From: Arenicola marina
Taxonomy: Eukaryota > Annelida > Polychaeta > Arenicolidae
Assembly: GCA_964019135.1 (NCBI GenBank)
Contig: CAXHSH010001334.1
Coordinates: 1-64,000, forward strand
DNA length: 64,000 nt
Direction of reading: 5' to 3'
Shown: positions 33,194 to 42,647 of the stretch, piece after piece
How the letters are laid out: the number at the start of each line of letters is the position of its first letter
Numbering within the stretch: the stretch's first letter is position 1
Notes under the pieces: model-generated
Told to the model about the DNA's origin: nothing
The model's input: only the letters and a program-made list of their open reading frames with translations
Database searches by the model: none
Made by a program: the position numbers and the translations under genes

Positions 33194-34203
33194 AGGCCCA
33201 GTTGAAGCCATGCATGAGTTACATATGTAATCCAGTTTACTCTGCAATTATATTATATTGGCATCACTACCCACTACACACAAACTATTGTAATCGCAAC
33301 ATTGTACCCTTCGGCTTCCACTATCACAAGATATTAGGGAGCCTCCCTGGTGTAGTGGCTAGCGCACTAGACCGCAGATCAATAGGTCCTGGGGGCCTCC
33401 CTGGTGTAGCCGCTAGCGCACTAGACCGCAGATCAATAGGTCCTGGGGGCCTCCCTGGTGTAGTGTTTAGCGCACTAGGCCGCAGATCAATAGGTCCTGA
33501 GGGCCTCCCTGGTGTATTGGATAGCGCACTAGACCCGCAGATAAATAGGTCCTGGGGGCCTCCCTGGTGTAGTGGCTAGCGCACTAGACCGCAGATCAAT
33601 AGGTCCTGGGGGCCGCCCTGGTGTAGTGGTTAGCACTCTAGCAGATCAATGGGTCATGGGGACCTCCCTGGTGTAGTGGTTAGCATTCTAGCAGATCAGT
33701 AGGTCCTGGGGGCCTCCCTGGTGTAGCCGGTAGCGCACTAGGCCGCAAATCAATAGGGCCTGGGGGCCTCCCTGGTGTAGTGGCTAGCGCACTAGACCGA
33801 AGATCAATAGGTCCTGGGGGCATCCCTGGTGTAGTGGTTGGCACTAAAGCAGATCAATAGGTCTTGGGGGCCTCCCTGTTGTAGTGGTTAACACTCTAGC
33901 AGATCAATAGGTCCTGGGGGCCTCCCTGGTGTAGTGGCTAGCGCACTAGACCGCAGATCAATAGGTCCTGGGGGCCTCCCTGGTGTAGTGGTTAGCACTC
34001 TAGCAGATCAATAGGTCCTGGGGGCCTCCCTGGTGTAGTGGTTAGCGCACTAGACCGCAGACCAATAAGTCCTGGGTTCGAAACCGAGACCGGGCACCAT
34101 ATATTGGGCATGGTTCATCCTTTTAGTCTTCATCGTCCCGGGAGATTCCTTGACCCAACTTAGCCTTCATGTACACCTATAACACCAACATTTCATTTCA
34201 CAC
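33194..34203 (+). repeat. tRNA-derived SINE with its A-box half repeated 14 times
   Basis: A 145-bp leader (from AGGCCCAG at 33194) is followed by 14 tandem units, about 33341-34100, each with CCTCCCTGGTGTAGTGG, whose TGGTGTAGTGG fits the polymerase III A box. Two unit lengths alternate: 54 bp (AGCGCACTAGACCGCAGATC) and 50 bp (AGCACTCTAGCAGATC). Only the last unit continues into a B box, GGTTCGAAACC at 34075-34085, and a shared SINE 3' body (CCCGGGAGATTCCTTGACCC). A second copy with 5 units lies at 41013. Because 54 is a multiple of 3, the array is open in several frames; that is not evidence for a protein. Confidence 0.85.
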
Positions 34204-35590
34204 CCTATTAGGCATCGCTGGATGAAAACTACTTATATTTACCTCAGTAATTATTCTACGTACAATGTCTCGTTTATATATATTTCATTCTTTGATGCAT
34301 TGTCTGTGATATATAGTCAACCCTTCACGTATTAAGTTGTAATGTCTCGATGGATTACGCAAAACAGACGTGCTCATCGACTATTTATCTTTGTGAAATA
34401 CGTTATCCTGAAGTAATAACAATGGGTAATTATGCCCCAGTCTTACCATACGGACTGGTATTAAGTAGATGTAGTTAGTTGACGATTTCCTATATTTTCG
34501 GTGATTTGTTTCCCTCTTCGAACCGGAAATTGTCTCCGGTTTGGTTCCCTGTTTTTTTTTTAAGTAGTCAAGAAGTGAAGAAGGTTAGTGAAGTGTTTTA
34601 AGTAGTAAAGAAGTAAAGTTCAGTGAAGTAAATAAAGAAATAAACGGCCTGACATCATTTGCGGTACAATGAGTATATGATCAACCGTTTACAAAGCCAT
34701 GTGACCCACTTAAAGCAGTGCAATGGGTGTGTCAATATCCTACAGCGATGACGTAGTTATATCCTTGTAGAGGGAGGTGTGCATTCGTTGACTAATACTA
34801 TGTTTAAGAGTCAACTCGAGGCACGACCCAAGCCGGATATGGCGCCACATCGTGCAATCGCGAATCTGATTTACAAATGCATGGCTATTAATTGTCCCAC
34901 TCACGGACGCCTTTGGACGCCTTCACACTTACCCCGCAGAAGCGCTTTTTGACGCCTTCCAACTACCCTTGCAATTTTAAGCCGAAATTATGGGTACCTG
35001 AACAAGAAACTTTCCATTGTGATATCTAGTGGATATCCTTAACAGTATAAGGCTTCATTAAATGTGTTAATGTATATAGAACACATTTTAGGGTGAATAG
35101 CACACACCCACCGAGGCCAATACAAGCCCGCACAGCTAACCACTGTGCCAATGAAGCTGACCTACATCTGGCTGGCCGGGTAAACGTATAAGTAGGCTGG
35201 TACCGACACCCACGCGCACGCACGCAGGGGCGTTTGAGCCCGGAACCAGGCGTTTCGCATTGGGATAGGGGCCTGCGCCAGAGCCAGTGCCTCCCCCTGG
35301 AGCAGCCACTGTCTCTGCGGACTAGGTGCGCTCGGCCGGGCTTCTGCGTGCGGATACCGTGCACTGTTTTAGGCAGTTTCCAGTGCGAGTAAATGCATCA
35401 GCGGGACACTTGCTCTGAGTGGGAAAGAGTTAACACACGGAATTGTTATGACGAAAATTCGTCATATGTCAGTTGGTCGTGTTTGTATATTTGTATATCT
35501 GTTTCACCAAAAAACGGGAAGTCGTCTAGTGACCTAAGGGCTGCATACATCGGTTCGCAGTCTTTAGTATCTAATAGCTAGGCTATAGGG
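34204..35590. other. Noncoding stretch
   Basis: No supported gene. On the minus strand, TGGCACAGTGG around 35134-35144 fits a polymerase III A box without a clear B box and may be an old SINE head. The 112-codon frame over it has no recognised domain. Confidence 0.35.
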
Positions 35591-35618
35591 CTATGCCACA
35601 CTAGTCACCCAGGTTAAA

Positions 35619-35637
35619 AGGTCAAAGGTCAAGGTCA
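35619..35637 (+). promoter_or_regulatory. Three nuclear-receptor half-sites (DR1 plus DR0)
   Basis: The sequence is AGGTCA-A-AGGTCA-AGGTCA. Direct AGGTCA repeats with 1-bp spacing are the classical binding pattern of RXR, HNF4 and COUP-TF receptors. The same AGGTCAAAGGTCA occurs at 56884-56896 within a similar AT-rich repeat, so it may simply be part of a dispersed element. Function is not shown. Confidence 0.4.
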
Positions 35638-36279
35638 CAGCGATATTTTGAAAAAATAACTAAAAACGCTTATATCTCCGTTTATATTGACGCTATATAT
35701 CTCTGGTCAGTTTCAAGATGTGCTAGCATTCAAGGCGCAATTTTCGGGTATTTTTCACTTTTTGATGCGTAACACTCATTTTCGAGTAAAATGAGGTCGT
35801 AAGTTTTGCGGAAAACGCACTAAATATCAGTTTGTCAGTTTTCTCGCTTTTGGGCACATTTGCCATCAAGCTATCGCTATGATGTTCTAATATGCCATAG
35901 AAATAATATGTTGTAGGTAAAACCTAGAAGGCGAGCGTAGCCTTTGACTTAGTTGTGAAGCAATTTTTTGGACTCCCACTGATGATAACTAGGCTAAACT
36001 GTTTCTCATAACCTTATGACTTGTTCTTTTTGAAGGTGAAGTTTTACATATTATCATATTATGCTATTTTGTATATTTAATATCAAAGTTTTGGTACTGA
36101 AAAAGTAGTCTAGTAGTACATTTGATTTGTAGTCAAGTGACCTGCCCCTGACAAAATCTGTCATGATTTAGGTTCCTATTAGATCTACCCTAGGTTGCTT
36201 TATTTGTGATCTGTAATGTTTTGTTCGAGAGAAATTGCCATCTAAAAATAGGCTAAGGCAATGAAAAAAATTGACTCAC

Positions 36280-36642
36280 CGAAAATGTTCGTTCTCAAAG
36301 TTTAAAAGTGCCGTGTTTTGTGGGGAGGGATCATTGCAGGGTGTAGGTGGAGTGCCATGGTCAGATAGATGTGGCCGGCAATAATTATGTTCCTGCCTTC
36401 CTGCTCCCTGATTTGGATTTGTAACTTCAGGACTCAGCTCATGTAATGAGCGTGAGTAATTATGCTCAAGATCTCTAGAATTTGAAACTGGGCGACTGGT
36501 TGACTGGGTTGTGTTACGGTTACCCAGTGTGAAGCAAAGTACTGTGAATATTTGTTTATTTAAGTGTGGTCCGCCATTATTCAACGTAGCAAAACCAGCA
36601 AGAAGTAGTCTACGATAGACAGAGATCCCAAATGACACGCAG
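36280..36642 (-). CDS. Candidate internal exon of an unknown gene
   Basis: On the minus strand, CTTCTATCACAG gives a usable acceptor, followed by 363 nt open in one frame, ending TTTTCG before a strong donor GTGAGT. The translation has no recognised domain. It is rich in Asn, Ser, Pro and His in its C-terminal two thirds (NSRDLEHNYSRSLHELSPEV, QEHNYCRPHLSDHG) and has no in-frame ATG start, so it would be internal. No neighbouring exon was identified. It could be a host exon, part of a decayed transposon gene, or chance. Confidence 0.3.
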
Positions 36643-36808
36643 CTGTGATAGAAGCTTTTAGTTTTGAAGTAGATGTACTAAAGAAGGGGAGCACAACTTG
36701 TTTTGATTTTATAATTGGACTACTGTACTACTTTTTAAATATAATGAAGAATGCTAATATATAGATATTCGAAGATCTTGATAACTGATTTCTAGATGTA
36801 TAGAAGGT

Positions 36809-37037
36809 GGACCAGTGATTGCGCAGGTACCAGTGATTGCGCACTTGCAGAAATCTGATTTGATTTATAGGAATTTGTATCCAAACCTATCCAGGCAGAT
36901 GCCTTCATGTGTGACAGCTACATTGACATCTGTTTTGTAAGATTCCAAATGATCTACATATTATTTTCACCACCTTTTGCTTTGTGCGCAATCACTGGTA
37001 CCTGCGCAATCAATGGTACCTGCGCAATCACTGGTCC
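36809..37037. mobile_element. Small foldback element with iterated 18-bp termini
   Basis: The left end reads GGACCAGTGATTGCGCAGGT and then repeats ACCAGTGATTGCGCA. The right end is its inverted counterpart with three iterations (GCGCAATCACTGGTACCT type), ending GGTCC at 37037. The interior of about 130 bp is noncoding. No target-site duplication is visible. Confidence 0.65.
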
Positions 37038-37079
37038 AATCACTATAGCCTAATCTTAACTGAAGGGTTTGTTTTTTTG

Positions 37080-37980
37080 TGGTAAATTGTTTAAAGCTTG
37101 GATCCAGCTTTGTACATTAACTTCTAGCTAATCTATATTAGAAGTTAATTATTTGACTGATCCTACACAGACGCCTAATGAACTTTCAAACAACCCACTT
37201 CAATGAACACAGATGTTGCTTTGGTTCGATAATTAGAGTAAGGTTTCTTTTTAAAGTAAGCTTATATTAAAGAATGCCAATGGATAGATGTTCGAAGATC
37301 TTAATAGATCTAACTTATCTCTAGATGTAGACTAAGCTTAATTAAAAGTTTTGTTAAAAATTCGCTAAACAGCAATTTTTGCCTCAATTGTTTTTAAAGC
37401 TTTGATCCAACTTAAGCTTAGTAAGTCTTACATTAATTTCCAGCTAGATCTGTATTAGAAGTTTATTTTAATGAAAGGCTAAAAGACGGTTGTCCCAATC
37501 AAATGGTTCTCTTAGCTTGTCCAGGAACCAGTAAAAATTTCTTGACGGATCCTGCACGGATGCCTGATGAACTGCCAATAACCCAATTAATTCAATGTGA
37601 CACAAATAAGTGTTGAAAGTCATATGATTTTAGCCTAAATGTGACGTTAGATCTAGTACCTTTTGGATCACCAACCTTGATCTATATTTACAAAAACTGA
37701 ACTAGATTGTAGACCTAACGGATCCAGATCTGGATCTAGGCCTAAGCTTAGATCTATAAACATAACGAAGCAATTTTTGCCTCAAATTGTTTAAAGCTTA
37801 GATCCAACTTAAACTAAATTAGATCTAGGGAACCTACATTAACTTAACTTCCAGCTAGATCTATATTAGTCAATTAGAAGTTACTGAAAGGCTCAGTAAA
37901 CATTAGCTAAAAGAGTCAAATGGTCCCCTGGTCAGGGTCAAAACTGTTCTATGGATCCTACACTGGCGCCTAGCCTCCTA
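37080..37980. repeat. Diverged tandem repeat, three units of about 310-390 bp
   Basis: Each unit has TTTAAAGCTT-GATCCA, a TACATTAACTTC segment, CAGCTAGATCTATATTAGAA and a GGATCCTACAC segment. Units start near 37090, 37395 and 37787. AT-rich and noncoding. Confidence 0.6.
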
Positions 37981-38099
37981 GGCTAGATCTAAATATTACA
38001 CAAATAAGTTACCTTAGCACTTGAATGTATCACCAACCTTGATATAAATTTACAAAAGCTAGACTAGACGTTAAAATCTTGTAACATCAACGAAGCCTG

Positions 38100-38560
38100 G
38101 TAAACTGCTGAGAGATCTGAAACTGTCGTCTGCGCGTTCGACTTGTGCTGCCACCCAGCGAATGCATCGCGCGCGCGTGTTGAGCGCCCTCTGTCAGGAG
38201 AGAGGAGGAAACATGCATGTTGTCGCTATGATCAGCGCTTCATCAGTTGGAATTATGTTTTTGTATGTAAATTATCTACCAATTATGCACATTCTTTTGT
38301 GAATGTGCGGGTTTGGGCTGCATACCTGGGCTGCATATAAGTTTTTGACAAAAAAAAACATGAAATTTCCCAGAATGCATTTAAACGCATGCGCATGTCA
38401 CACCACTGGGGGTCGACTTCCTGCTGATTTTTTTTCGCGCTTTACAGTATGGGATTGAGATACAGATTTTGTCAGTTTTTTACGTGTGTGTTATCTAAAG
38501 AGCTCGCTACGCTCGCTATAAATTGAGATGAGTTGTGTCGAATCTTATAGTTCTCTGATG
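38100..38560. other. Noncoding stretch
   Basis: No gene is supported. GCGCGCGCG near 38168 and short GAGCTCGCTACGCTCGCT palindromes near 38500 are the only notable structure. Confidence 0.35.
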
Positions 38561-40480
38561 CGTCACGTGACGTCACGATGACGTCACTTTTTGTACTTAA
38601 AACAAATCGTCAAAAATCAGAAAAAAATCCTAAAAATGAGTGAGTAGCATCATATTGTAGGAAAAGTAGTTCCTCGTATAGCTGCAAGCTAAAAACAATA
38701 TATTCCTATCTTACTTCCGGTTCCAGGGCCGACGGCAGTTCTCTATGGGACTTCCCATGTTAAAGCGCTGTATCTTTAGGCTGGGAAAAATGTTCTGTCG
38801 TGTATTTCACAAGTGCCTCCATCAAGCGACACCGGCATTTTCTTCTTAGTTAAACATGATACATAGTAGCCTCAGTGCTTATCGCATGCGATTGGAGCAA
38901 ATAGTGACGTCACAGGATTTTTTTGAAATTTGGCCAATGGTGAAAGATACGGCTTTTTGGTGTTAGCAGAGGCTCCCACGGGTGTCCTATTCAAGCCATC
39001 ACTCACTGCTTGCACCTGTGGATGGATAATACTAAGCTGAGTCATAATCTGTCAACATGGTTCCATAGCCACATTACTTTTCGGTATATAGTCGAAATCG
39101 TTTAACATAGGATCCTATGGGGAAAAATGAACTTGATCGAATATGACCTACTTCCGCTCAAGCTATTTCAGTCTGCTTCGCCACACAGTGAGGTAATATC
39201 ACCTTAAAGCAAGTTATAAGAATAACACGGCGATCTCTGTATTACTTTTTGTTTCCATGGCAACGAAGCCACTGGCCTAATGATAAACATACAGATTCTT
39301 GTCATTGACAGAAAAATCGTCAAAAATCAGATAAAAATGCTAAAAGGGCATTCTTTTCGCCGACTAGTTGCCAATAAGCATCTACAGATCACTTAATGCT
39401 TCAATCAGGCGGATGTTGCTCAGTTATGGCGCTAGAGCGCTTCAAAGTGGGACTACACCTTTGAGGGTCACCAATGATGAGTAAATGGAAAACAACGTCA
39501 AAATTAAGAAAAACATGCCAGAGCTGTGATCTTTAGGTCAAATGGTAGAAACCTTTGATCGGCAGAAACCTAGTAAACGAAACAAATGAGTTGCTATATC
39601 ACTTCGCCTGCAGTGTTCTTTGTTCTTGTCCTAGGTAACCGTGTCTCCGCAATGATGAACTAATGCAACCTTTGGCCATTTCGTCAAGCCATAGCTGAAG
39701 GACTATTTTTTCTATCTAGGTCTTTAATCGAATAAGTTTTGGCAGTAAACCATAGCGTATTGCCACTTGGAAGTTGTCGTGCGTCACGTCATAACGTCAC
39801 TATGACGTCATGACGTCACACATCTTACGTAAGCTATTACTCAGCTATTATAAAATATGGCGACTTTCGGGTTACTTGACGTTGCAGGTTGTGTTCAGGG
39901 ACAGTTGTGCCGGGTGTAACTTTTTTGGCGCAGGGGATAAGTATGCGTCAAAAACGACGTCATAGCTAACGTGCTCCTACGAAATGTTGGGTTTGCTTTA
40001 TTTTCAGCCAATTTGGCAATAGCTGTCATAAACTGAGTTGATAAGTAGGCATATTAAAGAAATAGAAGCCATCTTGAGCATTTTCGCGAACGTCAAATGA
40101 CGTCATGTCACGTCACGATGACGTGTTATTAGATAAAAAGTTAAATTCCCAGCGCCATTCATAATGAGTCAAGCAATCGCTCTTGAGAACAACATTTCCT
40201 GTTCACTTAAACACGTCGTCTTCAGAGACACCTATGGCGAGGGGGCTAAGTGTGCGTCAACGTCATAGCTTACGTGCTCCTACGAAAGTTTGGGCCTGCT
40301 TGATGTTCAGCTAATTTGGCAATAGCTACCATCACCCACAAGTTCATGAGTTCACCCATGATTTCGTAAGTAGGTATACTTAACAAAATAGAAGCCATCG
40401 CGAATATTGTCGTGATCGTCAAATGAAGTTCGTGAAGTCACGAAGACATAATAAATAAAAGATACGAAAGTACCGTTAAC
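38560..40480. repeat. TGACGTCA-rich repeat block with a 300-bp duplication
   Basis: Many TGACGTCA or GTCACGTGACGTCA palindromes occur (38568-38588, 38900, 39780-39825, 40094-40125). A segment with AACGTGCTCCTACGAAA, TTTGGCAATAGCT, GTAGGCATA-T-AA and AATAGAAGCCATC is present at 39968-40080 and again at 40270-40405. TGACGTCA is the CREB/ATF core site, but here it travels with the repeat. No coding frame is supported. Confidence 0.55.
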
Positions 40481-40740
40481 ATTGCTTCAAGAGAAGCGCC
40501 TTGGCTTCAAACTGGATGTCCAATTAAGCTCCGCCTACAGTGCTACCCTGCCTGTCGAAGGCAACATTTAGCCCAAATTGCCCCTATAAGGCCCTTTAGC
40601 CGGATTGGCCCTGACGACTCGTAACGTCGCCATTAATACAGCTTCCAAATGTACTTATGTATTTTCGTCCTCGACCTATGGTCGAATATCTCTTGTTAGA
40701 CTGTTCGTCATTTCACCCAGATCGTCGTTACGAAGGCGTC

Positions 40741-40810
40741 ATGTTACGAGTCACAACTCTGTGTGGATTGTTGCTCCTGCTCAGCTGTGTACCAGGCTCT
40801 CTGGGAAATT
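40741..40810 (+). pseudogene. Orphan signal-peptide exon of the receptor family (locus 2a)
   Basis: ATG at 40741 opens MLRVTTLCGLLLLLSCVPGS followed by LGN and ends in phase 1 at a GTGAGC donor, as in locus 2 at 42648 (MLRVTTLSGLLLLLSCVPGS). About 45 bp of leader before it also match. A following acceptor is present (CAG at 41001), but after about 10 nt of second-exon-like sequence the DNA becomes SINE. The Ig exon is missing. It may be a dead duplicate or an alternative first exon for locus 2, since its phase fits. Confidence 0.65.
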
Positions 40811-41012
40811 GTGAGCCTGTCCAGCTAATCTTATTGTCTTAGACGTTTGTATGGCATAGGTGAAATTAATCGCCATGTGGCTCATATTTGCCATTTTTAA
40901 GAGACAAACGGGTATATACATATATATAAATATCAGTGTCGAATTACATATATTAATAGGCTTAGCTTATACAAATTATTAAAATGTTGCTTTGTTTTCA
41001 CAGCTTTCGGCG

Positions 41013-41542
41013 AGGCCCAGCTAAAGCCATGCATGAGTTACATATGTAACTCTGCAGTTATATTACATTGGCATCACTACCCACTACACGCAAACTATTG
41101 TAATCGCAACATTGTACCCCTCGGCTGCCACTATCACAAGCTATTAGGGAGCCTCCCTGCTGTAGTGGCTAGCGCACTTGACCGCAGATCAACAGGTCCT
41201 GGAGGCCTCCCTGCTGTAGTGGCTAGCGCACTAGACCGCAGATCAATAGGTCCTGGGGGCCTCCCTGGTGTAGTGGCTAGCTCACTAGACCGCAGATCAT
41301 TATGTCCTGGGGGCCTCCCTGGTGTAGTGGTTAGCACTCTAGCAGATCAATAGGTCCTGGGGGTCTCCCTGGTGTAATGGTCAGCACACTAGACCGCAGA
41401 TCAATAGGTCCTGGGTTCGAATCCGGGCTCGGGCACCTAATCTGGGGCATGTTTCATTCCTTCATCGTCTCGGGAGGTTCCTTGGCCCAATTTAGCCTGT
41501 ATGTGCACAAAAGTGGCCTAAAACACCAACATTCCATTCCAC
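41013..41542 (+). repeat. tRNA-derived SINE with 5 repeated A-box units, inside an Ig exon
   Basis: Same family as 33194-34203: the leader begins at AGGCCCAG, five A-box units run about 41152-41437, box B GGTTCGAATCC is at 41414-41424, and the 3' body ends near 41542. It begins about 10 nt after the acceptor of the orphan locus 2a. Splicing the orphan exon to that acceptor would read in frame through the SINE for about 116 codons (to 41353). That would give a short secreted chimera, but it is far more likely to be debris. Confidence 0.8.
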
Positions 41543-41744
41543 TGTTGACTGTTGAGTAGCACGACCGAAAACAAAAAGTTTCTAAGTTCCACTATTAAAC
41601 CATTGCTCAACTCCATAGTTAGTTTTCAATTAGTCTTTTGATTGTGCGCCTGGTTTAGCAGTTGAGAACTTTCACCGCATAGTTAGTTTTTAGTTGAGTT
41701 TCGATCAGTTAGGTCTCGACTGAGAAGTCACTTGTTTTCTGTAT

Positions 41745-42305
41745 GGGATAGCATGTGTATAGCATGCACATCATAGAATATATGGAATACTCTGCTGATA
41801 CCATAAAATAACTCTGGTGGTACAATGATTTACAATAATATTTCATGGTAACATATGATACATGCATGGTAGGGTATATATGGTTTACCATGATATACCA
41901 TGACAGGATATGGTTTATCATTGGTACCTCGTAGTAGGGCATGATATAGCATGGTTTAACATGAAATACCATGGTAGGAGGTGATATATCATGGCTTGCC
42001 ATGATATACCATGGTATGCATGCATGTACCTCCATAGTACGATATGGTTTACCAGGACATACCATGGTAGATGCATATGGTATGGTATGATATACCATGA
42101 TATACCATGCTACATGCATGGTAGGGCCTGGTACACCATGATATATCATGGCTTACCATGGTACATGCATGGTATGGTATGACATACCATGGTATAATAT
42201 GACATACCCTGCTACACGCATGGTAGGGTATGGTATACCATGGCATGCATACATGTAGCATGGCATGTCATAGTATACCATGGTGTACCATAGTGTTTTT
42301 GCATA
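41745..42305. repeat. Palindrome-rich CATGGTATAC-type simple repeat
   Basis: The motifs ACCATGGTA, GATATACCATG and CATGCATGGTAGGG are repeated in both orientations over about 560 bp. Because ACCATGGT and ATGCAT are self-complementary, the tract could form many hairpins. Reading frames on both strands are repeat products rich in Met, Tyr, His and Trp. Confidence 0.85.
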
Positions 42306-42647
42306 AGGGCGGACAGCGTCATTCTTCATATCTCTCACATCACATGCGTTCGTCACGGCAGAGCGAACGCAAACAAAGGGACATACAGTGCTACAATCCG
42401 CGTAAGGGAACACCACGCTGACCTATATTCATCGCCATGTCTTCCGATTTTCAAATTTAGCATCCCGGAACGACTTTACGCACGACTGTCCGCACTGAAT
42501 TTTACCTGTTTTAGTTTTACTGAAACATTAACGCTTAAATGCTAGACATATCCGAGTCACGATTCTCATTTACAGATGCATGGCTATTAACACACGGAAT
42601 CGCTAGTCTGTCCGTCATTTCACTCAGATCGTCGTTACGAAGGCGTC

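Noticed and set aside
33339-33579. Gly/Pro-rich collagen-like protein (LPGVVASALDRRSIGPGG)
   Set aside because: The 54-bp SINE unit is 18 codons long, so any frame without stops repeats. The same DNA has polymerase III A boxes.
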